Of a stretch of 13,723 nt of DNA, positions 1-6,379 are shown in pieces. Every line of letters starts with the position of its first letter. The first letter of the stretch is position 1. Origin of the DNA: Burkholderiales bacterium (lineage in GTDB: Bacteria > Pseudomonadota > Gammaproteobacteria > Burkholderiales > Usitatibacteraceae); the NCBI GenBank assembly GCA_025350945.1, contig JANXWW010000082.1:1-13723 (forward strand), in the 5' to 3' direction. A model generated the notes under the pieces. It did no database searches, was not told the origin of the DNA, and worked only from the letters and a program-made list of their open reading frames with translations. The position numbers and the translations under genes are program-made.

Positions 1-606
1 CTTCCGGGGAACTCGCCGCCATGATTTTCGGCGCGATCAATTCCGCGTCTTTTTTCATGCGCACGCGCAGGTCAGACACCATATAAGCCTTGACCTGCTC
101 CAGCGGAAAATAATTCGTGGCGCGGGCTGTTTGTTGTGGCAGTGGTTGCGGAGTCTGCTGTGGTGGCGCATATTGTTGCTGTGGCGACTGGGCGTACTGC
201 TGGGGTGGTTGTGGATTGTATTGTTGCTGTGGTGCTTGTTGCATCGGCGCGTTGTATTGCTGCTGCGGTGCAGGGTTGTATTGCTGTGGTGCCTGCGAGG
301 GCGGCGGAATAATATTGCCCGGAAATGCGGCAACGTTTGGATAGGGACTCGCGTGTGCTTGGATGTCACCGGCCAGCGAGATGAAACCATCACGATACAG
401 GCTGTCAATGGCATCGCGCGTGCTGCCCAAAACCTGGGTCATTTCGATGAGTTGATCGAGCGAGCGCATACCATCTACGAACACCAAAAAACGGCGAAGT
501 CTGGGATGTAAAACCTGGGTTTCTTGTGCGATCTCTGCATAGCCGCGCTGGGTTTTGCGGAATACGCTGCCGCCCGTGAAATCTGCACCTGAAGGACTTG
601 AATTCA
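1..606 (-). CDS. Partial hypothetical protein: winged-helix-like N-terminus plus Gln/Pro/Tyr-rich linker
   Basis: I translated this frame by hand. It opens with ATG at 606-604 and stays open for 202 codons to the left edge, so the C-terminus is missing. Residues about 18-80 look like a small helical, possibly winged-helix module: basic start, helix, then LRRFLVFVDGMRSLDQL, then a helix ending in LYRDGFISL. I recall this pattern from betaproteobacterial proteins of unknown function. Residues about 103-160 are a low-complexity linker with repeated PQQQY-type units (for example APQQQYN). Residues about 163-202 are again charged and helical (LEQVKAYMVSDLRVRMKKDAEL) and may start a second domain. 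No signal peptide or membrane segment is visible. The gene is divergent from the rhodopsin gene across a 351-base gap. Function is unknown; a DNA-binding or regulatory adaptor role is only a guess. The coding frame is well supported by protein-like composition on both sides of the linker. Confidence 0.75.
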
Positions 607-790
607 TAAATATAACTTTCCCGTTTGGGGTCAATTGAATATTTGCTCTAGTAATCATAATAATGCCCTACAAAAAGAACGAATTGGTAACTTAATTATT
701 GTATCGCCTTGCCGAATAATACTTTTCGTCTCCACGTTTGTAATAATCCTAGACATTTATATCTGAAAAAAGCTATCTGGAGAGGCTACC

Positions 791-814
791 ATGTTTGATA
801 TTCAGGGTTTGTGA
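791..814 (+). CDS. Possible 7-codon leader peptide (MFDIQGL) upstream of the rhodopsin gene
   Basis: ATG at 791 is preceded by a strong Shine-Dalgarno-like GGAGAGG at 779-785 with five bases of spacing, and the frame stops at TGA after seven codons. It lies 143 bases before the rhodopsin start. The ribosome-binding site is better than those of most genes in this window, so ribosomes may well initiate here. It could be a leader peptide, a remnant of a displaced gene, or chance. No attenuator-type hairpin clearly follows it, so I give it low confidence. Confidence 0.25.
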   Translation: MFDIQGL

Positions 815-947
815 AAAGATGTGTCATTTACAAAAAGAGCCATAGTTTTCACGGCTAGTGATATTCTCGTGTTGTGTTCATAAACCTGAAATTGCAGCGC
901 GAATTAAAAGTGTCATAAATTCGATAAGCATTCTTTTTTCATCCAGC

Positions 948-953
948 GGGAGG
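948..953 (+). promoter_or_regulatory. Strong ribosome-binding site of the rhodopsin gene
   Basis: GGGAGG lies four bases before the ATG at 958. It fixes the rhodopsin start and suggests high translation, in contrast to crtY, dapA, bcp and slyD, whose starts have weak or no visible Shine-Dalgarno sequences. Confidence 0.75.
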
Positions 954-957
954 CAAT

Positions 958-1695
958 ATGAGTTTGGCATTACTGACGCAGTATTCTTTTTTGATCACCT
1001 TCATCGCGTTTTGTGCGGCAACATTTTATATCGTACTCGAGCGTGATTCCTTACCGGTTGAATATCGCGCAACTGCGTCAATAGCGGCGTGTTACCTGGG
1101 CATTGCGGCGCTCAATTATTTTATGATGCTGGGCTATGTGCCACGCGATGGCACGTTTGAAACGCTCGTCAAATTCCCCACCGAATTGCGTTACGTGGAT
1201 TGGCTGCTCACCACGCCGCTCATGCTGATTAAGTTCCCCAGTCTGTTGGGTGCGGCGAGTAACCGCATGCTATTGATCTTGTTGATCGTGGGCGATGTGA
1301 TCATGATTGTCACCGGCTATGCAGCAGAATTGATCTTCAGGCGCGGCGGGTCCGCAAACGAGGCGTGGGCCTTCTTCCTCGTGGGTTGCATTGCGTTCCT
1401 GTTTATTTTGTACCTGCTTTATTCGGTGGTGTCGGCCGCTCAAGAAGACGCGCTGGGGCCAATTTCCGAGGGGCTTGACGCGATGAAGAAATTTATTTTG
1501 ATCGGTTGGTCAATCTATCCGGTATGTTTTATTTTGATCATGATTTCCAACACACCAGAGATGAAAGTCACGCGTGAGCTGTTATTTAACCTGGCGGATG
1601 CGGTGAATAAAATTGGCTTGGCGGTGATTGCCGTGTCAGCCGCACGTGCTGTGGCGCGTGACCGTGAACTTAAAGATGCGATGGCAAGGTTGTAA
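958..1695 (+). CDS. Microbial rhodopsin, ESR-like DTK outward proton pump (predicted)
   Basis: A 245-residue seven-helix retinal protein predicted to pump protons out across the inner membrane in light. Helix G has the Schiff-base lysine (LADAVNK, Lys218) and counterion Asp214. Helix C reads RYVDWLLTTPLMLIKF: Arg78, acceptor Asp81, Thr85 and Lys92 at the proton-donor position, so the motif is DTK, as in Exiguobacterium sibiricum rhodopsin (recalled D85-T89-K96). The flanking FPTELRY and KFPSLLG also resemble my memory of ESR. Helix F has GWSIYP (Trp184, Pro188). Met89 at the colour-tuning site (proteorhodopsin 105) suggests green absorption. Phe147 sits near the helix E fenestration site, arguing against an antenna carotenoid. 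The helix B His of ESR (His57) is Asn53 here, with the same 28-residue spacing to the aspartate. There is no cleavable signal peptide. A terminator follows; retinal genes crtY and blh lie just downstream. Rhodopsin identity is certain; pump direction and colour are inferred. Confidence 0.95.
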   Translation: MSLALLTQYSFLITFIAFCAATFYIVLERDSLPVEYRATASIAACYLGIAALNYFMMLGYVPRDGTFETLVKFPTELRYVDWLLTTPLMLIKFPSLLGAASNRMLLILLIVGDVIMIVTGYAAELIFRRGGSANEAWAFFLVGCIAFLFILYLLYSVVSAAQEDALGPISEGLDAMKKFILIGWSIYPVCFILIMISNTPEMKVTRELLFNLADAVNKIGLAVIAVSAARAVARDRELKDAMARL

Positions 1696-1720
1696 TTTTT
1701 AGTCATTTAATCTATCAAGA

Positions 1721-1747
1721 AAGGGCGCGTTGTGCGCCCTTTTTTTT
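1721..1747 (+). terminator. Intrinsic terminator between rhodopsin and crtY
   Basis: A perfect 8-bp GC-rich stem (AAGGGCGC at 1721-1728 with GCGCCCTT at 1734-1741, loop GTTGT) runs straight into an uninterrupted T run ending at 1747. It begins 26 bases after the rhodopsin stop and ends 35 bases before the likely crtY start. Most rhodopsin transcripts should end here, so crtY-blh would depend on read-through or a separate weak promoter. Confidence 0.9.
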
Positions 1748-1781
1748 GAGTCGGGCAAACCTTTATTTTGAGCAAATATCA

Positions 1782-2999
1782 GTGAGCAGCGAATCTACCG
1801 ACAACTTCGATATCGCCATTATTGGCGGCGGTCTCGCGGGGTTGTCGCTTGCCGTGCGCTTGGCGGCACCGCGTTTTCAACATCTGCGTGTCGTCGTGCT
1901 GGAGCCGCGCATCCAATATGTGCGCGACAGAACCTGGTGTTATTGGGCAAACAGCGGGGCAGAAAATGGGCAAGGCCACGCACCTCATCCATTTCAGACA
2001 TCTGTTGCTATCCGCTGGCCAAGCTGGGAGGTGATGTGTGGTGAAGTGGGCACACCGTCTTATGAAACCATTAGCAATACTGGGCAACACTGCTATGAAA
2101 TGATTCCTGCAGATCGCCTGTATGGTGATGCAGAGCGTCTGATCACCTCTTCCACGCATGTGAAATTGCTAAAAGGCGTGACGGTCATTGGTGCGTCAAA
2201 CAAGTTTGATCAGGTAGAAATTCATACCAGTATTGGCAAAATTAACGCGGGGCGGGTGTTTGATTCACGCCCGCCTGCCACACTCTCAAAGGCCGCATGG
2301 ATACAGCGTTTTCAAGGATTTGAACTTGAATCCGACACGCCGATATTCAATGTCAATCGCGCCACGCTAATGGATTTTTCGGTGACGTCCGCAGCGGACA
2401 GTCGAGCAGGTCGCGTTCACTTTATTTATGTTTTGCCGCTGAGTGATCGTCGCGCGCTGGTTGAGGACACCTGGTTCGCACCGTTAAATGACGCCTGCGA
2501 TGATGTTGACTATCAATCACAAATCAAACGTTATCTCAAACGCCGCTTTGGGCTTGAACGCTATCAAGTGCTGCACCGCGAACAAGGTGTGCTGCCGATG
2601 GATCCCGAGTTGCAACCTTCGAAAGTATCGGGCCGCATCATTAAAATAGGCGCGGGTGGCGGCATGGCGCGTGCATCAAGCGGCTACGCGTTTTTCGAGA
2701 CACAGCGTGCTTGTGACGCCATCGTAGAAAAACTCGCAGAGTCGAATCTGATGGCAGAAGAGTTTCAATTGCCGCGCTGGCGGAGCGATGTGAGTTACTG
2801 GATGGATGCGGTTTTTCTTCGTGTTTTGAAAGAATATCCTGCACTTGCACCAAAGATTTTTTTTGATTTGTTCGCACGCGTTCCGCCTGATGCGCTGGCG
2901 AGATTTTTATCCGGTGTCGCCACCCCGCTCGATGTCGCGCGCATCGTCCGTGCGTGCCCAAAAATCCCGTTTTTGAAGGCGGCGTTTTTCCCGCGATGA
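1782..2999 (+). CDS. crtY: Lycopene beta-cyclase, CrtY family
   Basis: A flavin-dependent cyclase of about 405 residues that closes both ends of lycopene to make beta-carotene, the retinal precursor. The N-terminus has a Rossmann dinucleotide fold (DIAIIGGGLAGLSLAVRLA). Further CrtY landmarks in order are RTWCYWA, VFDSRP, QRFQGFELE (family QxFxGWEVE), LMDFSV, YVLPLSDRRALVEDT (family FLEET-type segment), EQGVLPM and the FAD-binding GAGGGMARASSGYAFFETQR. Start choice: the frame extends up to a TTG at 1746, but that codon lies inside the T run of the preceding terminator, so I chose GTG 1782, eleven codons before the glycine motif. No strong Shine-Dalgarno sequence is visible. It overlaps blh by ATGA, implying translational coupling. 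The phytoene/lycopene genes crtE, crtB and crtI are not in the window. Confidence 0.9.
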   Translation: MSSESTDNFDIAIIGGGLAGLSLAVRLAAPRFQHLRVVVLEPRIQYVRDRTWCYWANSGAENGQGHAPHPFQTSVAIRWPSWEVMCGEVGTPSYETISNTGQHCYEMIPADRLYGDAERLITSSTHVKLLKGVTVIGASNKFDQVEIHTSIGKINAGRVFDSRPPATLSKAAWIQRFQGFELESDTPIFNVNRATLMDFSVTSAADSRAGRVHFIYVLPLSDRRALVEDTWFAPLNDACDDVDYQSQIKRYLKRRFGLERYQVLHREQGVLPMDPELQPSKVSGRIIKIGAGGGMARASSGYAFFETQRACDAIVEKLAESNLMAEEFQLPRWRSDVSYWMDAVFLRVLKEYPALAPKIFFDLFARVPPDALARFLSGVATPLDVARIVRACPKIPFLKAAFFPR

Positions 3000-4030
3000 T
3001 GACGCTACGCCGCTCTGTTCTTGCTGAACGTGCTGATTGGTTTTACGTGGCACGTGACCGCCTAAGCGTGGTGTGGAGTGCTGCGTCGCTGCTGCTGGCG
3101 GCTGGGTGGGTGATCGCGCGTCGGCCTGATGTAGCGCTCGTGACGCAGCTTTGGATAGTCGTCTTCGGCGTGGGTTTATTGGGCGTATCACACGGCGGCC
3201 TTGATCATCTGGTGGGCGAACGCGTGTTTCAGCGCAGACTGCAACGATACTGGTGGATTTATTTTTCACTGGGCTACGTTGGCCTCGCGATAGCGGTGAT
3301 GCTCACCTGGTGGCTTTCAGCGCCGCTGATGTTGTTATTATTTCTCGCGGTATCGATATTGCATTTTGGCCTGCGTGACGACATCCATGCGCATCGCAGG
3401 ATGAACGCTTTCGCCCGATTTGCAGCGGTGTGTGGTCTGGGCGGAGCCCCCATCATCATTCCGTGGATGATGTTTCCGCAGCAAGTTTCGCTGTTGTTTG
3501 GCTGGCTTGCGGGCACGCGCGCTGAAGCGTGGCAACCCACGTCGAGCATGACGTATGCGCTTGATTCAATATCCCGGTTAGCACTTTTTCCGCTTTTTCC
3601 GCTTTTTCCGTTTTTTCTATTCGCAGGCGCGGTGGTGTTGATGGTGTATTTTAAGTCGCGGCGATTATCAGACACGTTTTCGTGGTGTGAATTTTTAGCC
3701 ACAGTGACGCTGTTCTGGACACTGCCGCCTTTGCTCGCGTTCGCCTGGTATTTTTGTTTTTTACATTCGCCGCTGCATTTGCTGACGCTGGCAGAACGTC
3801 TGGCTCCGTCACACAAGTGGGCGGCGCTGGGCTGGGTGACATTGCGTGGGCTGCCGCTGACCATCATCACGCTGATCGCCGGTGCTGCGGCTTACATGTG
3901 GCTGCGCCATACCAGTCTTAATGAGGCTGAATCGATCACGCGAGTCATATTTTGGGGGCTGGCGGCGCTGACGTTTCCGCACATGTTGCTGACCTGGCTG
4001 TGGCATCGTGGCGACGAAACGGCGCACTGA
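2996..4030 (+). CDS. blh: Beta-carotene 15,15'-dioxygenase, Brp/Blh family
   Basis: A multi-pass membrane iron enzyme of about 344 residues that cleaves beta-carotene into two retinals. Visible family motifs are GVSHGGLDH (His66, Asp70, His71), ILHFGLRDD (His123), FLHSPLHLL (His257, His261) and FPHMLL (His329). The spacings His66-His123 (57) and His257-His261 (4) match those I recall for the ligands of marine Blh (His21, 78, 188, 192); the middle spacing is longer here. Many hydrophobic segments fit an inner-membrane protein. The frame is open from GTG 2954, but ATG 2996 (or 2999) fits better because it gives the ATGA overlap with crtY; GAAGG at 2975-2979 is somewhat distant. An N-terminal stretch of about 45 residues precedes the region matching marine Blh. 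A 9-bp triplet repeat encodes LFP-LFP-LFP at residues 197-205. It supplies the chromophore for the upstream rhodopsin. Confidence 0.9.
   Translation: MMTLRRSVLAERADWFYVARDRLSVVWSAASLLLAAGWVIARRPDVALVTQLWIVVFGVGLLGVSHGGLDHLVGERVFQRRLQRYWWIYFSLGYVGLAIAVMLTWWLSAPLMLLLFLAVSILHFGLRDDIHAHRRMNAFARFAAVCGLGGAPIIIPWMMFPQQVSLLFGWLAGTRAEAWQPTSSMTYALDSISRLALFPLFPLFPFFLFAGAVVLMVYFKSRRLSDTFSWCEFLATVTLFWTLPPLLAFAWYFCFLHSPLHLLTLAERLAPSHKWAALGWVTLRGLPLTIITLIAGAAAYMWLRHTSLNEAESITRVIFWGLAALTFPHMLLTWLWHRGDETAH
3584..3610 (+). repeat. Three perfect 9-bp tandem repeats inside blh
   Basis: The unit CTTTTTCCG occurs three times without mismatch and in frame, coding Leu-Phe-Pro three times within a hydrophobic segment of Blh (residues 197-205). 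The DNA just after the array (T6) continues the composition. Gain or loss of a unit by strand slippage would keep the reading frame. Confidence 0.9.
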
Positions 4031-4052
4031 ACGTACTTGGCTGCGGTCTGTC

Positions 4053-4089
4053 TTAAATCAAAATCGATCAAGATCCCTCATTGATTTAA
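4053..4089. repeat. 9-bp inverted repeat between blh and dapA
   Basis: TTAAATCAA (4053-4061) and TTGATTTAA (4081-4089) are perfect inverted copies separated by 19 bases. The arms are AT-rich and lack a following T run, so this is a poor terminator for blh. It could be an operator for dapA or chance. A TAAAAT at 4127-4132 might be the dapA -10 box, but there is no good -35 element. Confidence 0.4.
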
Positions 4090-4161
4090 TCCTCACAGCA
4101 GAATGCGCCCGACACCGTGGATAGGTTAAAATACAAGACTGCTTAATTTCGAAATTATTTG

Positions 4162-5064
4162 ATGTCTATGTTGACCGGAAGTTTAGTTGCCATTGTCACT
4201 CCCATGTTGTCCGATGGCGCGCTTGATTTCGCGCGTCTCAAATCGCTGATCGACTGGCATGTTTCTGAGGGCACGGACGGTATCGTTATCGTCGGCACGA
4301 CTGGCGAATCGGCCACGGTCGATTTCGATGAGCATTTTTCGCTGATTAAAGCCTGTGTTGAATACACCGCCAGGCGCGTGCCGGTCATTGCGGGTGCGGG
4401 TGCGAATTCCACCAAGGAAGCTGTGCACCTTACGGAATTTTCCAAGCGTGCCGGTGCTGACTACGTTTTATCGGTGGTGCCGTACTACAACAAACCGACC
4501 CAGGAAGGCATGTATCAGCATTTCCGCACGATTGCAGAGGCGGTTGATATTCCGGTAATTTTGTACAACGTGCCGGGCCGAACAGTCGCCGATTTGAGTA
4601 GCGACACGACACTCAGACTCGCGCAGATTCCAAATATTGTGGGCCTCAAGGATGCGACCGCCAACATGGCGCGCGGTGCTGAATTATTGATGCGCGCGCC
4701 GAAAAATTTTGCGATTTACAGCGGCGAAGATGTATCGACCTTGGCGCTGATGTTGTTGGGTGCGGTGGGCACCATTTCGGTCACCGCAAATGTGGCACCG
4801 CGTTTGATGCACGAGATGTGTGTGGCAGCATTGAAGGGGGAACGCGCCAAGGCCATTGAAATCAATAATCGCCTGATGGGGCTGCATAACCATCTGTTTC
4901 TGGAACCTAACCCTATTCCGGCAAAATGGGCGCTTAATCAAATGGGTTTGATAGATACCGGTATTCGTCTTCCGCTTTTGCCGTTCGAGTCGATTTTTCA
5001 CGCGCAATTGCGTGAAGCGATGCGCGCGGCGGGCATTCATGATCTTGTAAAGGAATCGGCTTGA
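4162..5064 (+). CDS. dapA: 4-hydroxy-tetrahydrodipicolinate synthase
   Basis: A cytoplasmic TIM-barrel class I aldolase that condenses pyruvate with aspartate semialdehyde, the first committed step to diaminopimelate and lysine. Numbering from ATG 4168 reproduces E. coli positions: Thr44-Thr45 in GTTGES, Tyr107 in VPYYN, Tyr133 and Arg138 in YNVPGRT, and Schiff-base Lys161 in GLKDAT. All catalytic residues are present and the length (300 residues from 4162, 298 from 4168) is normal. Candidate starts are TTG 4159, ATG 4162 and ATG 4168. No clear Shine-Dalgarno sequence separates them; 4168 gives the closest match to the E. coli N-terminus (MxTGSxVAIVTPM). The stop overlaps the start region of bamC, the order also seen as dapA-nlpB in E. 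coli, which points to a shared transcript. Confidence 0.96.
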   Translation: MSMLTGSLVAIVTPMLSDGALDFARLKSLIDWHVSEGTDGIVIVGTTGESATVDFDEHFSLIKACVEYTARRVPVIAGAGANSTKEAVHLTEFSKRAGADYVLSVVPYYNKPTQEGMYQHFRTIAEAVDIPVILYNVPGRTVADLSSDTTLRLAQIPNIVGLKDATANMARGAELLMRAPKNFAIYSGEDVSTLALMLLGAVGTISVTANVAPRLMHEMCVAALKGERAKAIEINNRLMGLHNHLFLEPNPIPAKWALNQMGLIDTGIRLPLLPFESIFHAQLREAMRAAGIHDLVKESA

Positions 5065-6251
5065 ATATGTCGAAGTTAATTATTTCTAAAGTTGCTGGCA
5101 GAGCGACTGGTTCAAACGCTATATGTGCGTTGTGCGTGTCCACCGTGCTGATGCTGTCTGGCTGTAGTTTGTTTGGCGCAAACAAAAATACCGATTACCG
5201 TGCTGGTGGCGGCAAAGTAGCGCCTCTGGAAGTGCCGCCCGATCTTACGTCACCGACGGTTGATGATCGCTTCGTCATTCCTGACGGCAAAGCCACCACT
5301 TATTCGCAATACAGCCAGCGCGCGACAGGTACAGGCGCAGGTTCAACTCCCTCGGGCAGCGTGCAAGTCGGCATGCTTAAAATCGATAACGCACGTGTTG
5401 AGCGCGCGGGTGAGCAGCGCTGGTTGGTGGTGAACGCAACGCCGGAAAAAGTATGGCCTGCGCTGAAAGAGTTTTGGGCAGATGCGGGTTATGTGCTGAA
5501 GCGCGAAAATGCGACCATAGGCATTATGGAAACCGAGTGGCATGAAGACCGCACAAAAATTTCGCAGGATTTTTTGCGCAACACGGTGGGCCGGATTCTG
5601 GACGGACTGTGGTCATCGAATACGCGCGACAAATTCCGCGTCCGCATCGAGCCGGGCCTTGAGCAGGGCACGACCGATATTTATTTGAGTCATCGCGGTT
5701 TGGAAGAGGTTTATACCAACCTCGACAAAACCAGCACAGGTTGGCAGCCCCGCGCCGCAGATCGTGATCTGGAAGCCGAAACACTGAACCGTATGCTGGC
5801 AAAGTTTGGTGTGGAGGCCGCGAAAGCAACTGCACTGGCGTCAGCCGCCGCGTCTGGTGCACCGGTCGCAGGTGCTGCGCCCAAAGCAACCTACGACAAA
5901 ACCAAAAATGGCCCATTACAGGTCAGCGAACCATTTGACCGCACGTGGCGTCGTGTGGGTTTGGCGCTGGATCGCACCGGTTTCACAGTGGAAGATCGTG
6001 ACCGCTCGAAAGGCCTGTTCTTCGTGCGCTATATCGATCCTGAAGGCGATTCGAAATCGTCTGATAAAGGCTTCCTGGACAAGCTCGCGTTCTGGCGTAA
6101 AGATGATCCTGCCTCGAAGCCGCAATATCGCATTTATGTTGCTGAAGCCGCTGGCGTGACTAATGTGGAAGTGCAAACTGGCGAGGGCAAGCCCGACAAT
6201 TCAGCCACCGCCAAGCGCATACTCGCGCTGTTGCTGGAACAGTTGAAATAA
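5061..6251 (+). CDS. bamC: Outer-membrane assembly lipoprotein BamC (NlpB)
   Basis: A lipoprotein accessory subunit of the BAM complex, which folds beta-barrel proteins into the outer membrane. The N-terminus has a hydrophobic stretch ending in a lipobox (Leu32-Ser-Gly-Cys35 counted from the TTG). A low-complexity segment with the BamC-like GGGKVAPLEVPPDLTSPT follows, then two helix-grip-type domains (about residues 95-260 and 285-396) joined by an Ala-rich linker. At 396 residues it is longer than the E. coli protein (about 344). Start choice: AAGGAA at 5050-5055 is well spaced from TTG 5061, which overlaps the dapA stop as TTGA; ATG 5067 is the alternative, with wider spacing. Overlap with dapA implies coupled translation. 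A 13-bp hairpin follows the gene. Confidence 0.92.
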   Translation: MNMSKLIISKVAGRATGSNAICALCVSTVLMLSGCSLFGANKNTDYRAGGGKVAPLEVPPDLTSPTVDDRFVIPDGKATTYSQYSQRATGTGAGSTPSGSVQVGMLKIDNARVERAGEQRWLVVNATPEKVWPALKEFWADAGYVLKRENATIGIMETEWHEDRTKISQDFLRNTVGRILDGLWSSNTRDKFRVRIEPGLEQGTTDIYLSHRGLEEVYTNLDKTSTGWQPRAADRDLEAETLNRMLAKFGVEAAKATALASAAASGAPVAGAAPKATYDKTKNGPLQVSEPFDRTWRRVGLALDRTGFTVEDRDRSKGLFFVRYIDPEGDSKSSDKGFLDKLAFWRKDDPASKPQYRIYVAEAAGVTNVEVQTGEGKPDNSATAKRILALLLEQLK

Positions 6252-6279
6252 CACGGATTTTTTATTTTGCAGGGCAAGG

Positions 6280-6311
6280 ATGCGGGCTCATCGTTGGTGA
6301 TGAGCCCGCAT
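6280..6311 (+). terminator. Strong hairpin after bamC
   Basis: A perfect 13-bp stem (ATGCGGGCTCATC at 6280-6292 with GATGAGCCCGCAT at 6299-6311, loop of six) lies 28 bases after the bamC stop. The trailing T run is broken (TGTTT), so termination may be partial, or the hairpin may protect the 3' end of the dapA-bamC transcript. The next gene starts at 6380. Confidence 0.75.
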
Positions 6312-6379
6312 TGTTTCCACATCGTTTGTAAAGCCGGAAACAGGAACTGTCGCATGCGCGCTTGCTGGTGTAATAGTCT

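Larger units (their letters stand above)
607..957. other. AT-rich divergent intergenic region upstream of the rhodopsin gene
   Basis: This 351-base gap separates the leftward gene starting at 606 from the rhodopsin ATG at 958. It is visibly richer in A and T than the coding DNA around it. It must hold promoters for both directions, but I find no convincing -35/-10 pair. The best rightward candidate is a weak TTGCAG followed after 16 bases by CATAAA near 915, which I do not trust. It also contains a seven-codon open frame with a good ribosome-binding site (791-814). No longer gene or strong hairpin is visible. Confidence 0.6.

Noticed and set aside
117..344. Forward Cys/Gly-rich ORF (CCCG repeats)
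   Set aside because: It is the antisense reading of the CAG/CAA-rich linker; its odd composition is produced by the repeat on the other strand.
55..414. Reverse-strand ORF rich in His, Asn, Arg and Ser
   Set aside because: It is a frame-shifted shadow of the repetitive Gln/Pro/Tyr-rich coding region on the same strand; the frame from 606 is continuous to the edge and looks like protein on both sides of the repeat.
858..1046. 62-codon forward ORF overlapping the rhodopsin start
   Set aside because: It runs out of frame into the rhodopsin, starts with GTG without a ribosome-binding site and resembles nothing.
958..1695. Sodium-pumping (NDQ) or sensory rhodopsin, or one with an antenna carotenoid
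   Set aside because: The motif is D-T-K, not N-D-Q; no transducer gene is adjacent; and Phe147 occupies the site where antenna-binding rhodopsins have glycine.
1746..1781. TTG start for lycopene cyclase, adding 12 residues
   Set aside because: The TTG lies within the T run of the preceding terminator and has no ribosome-binding site; GTG 1782 fits the family N-terminus.
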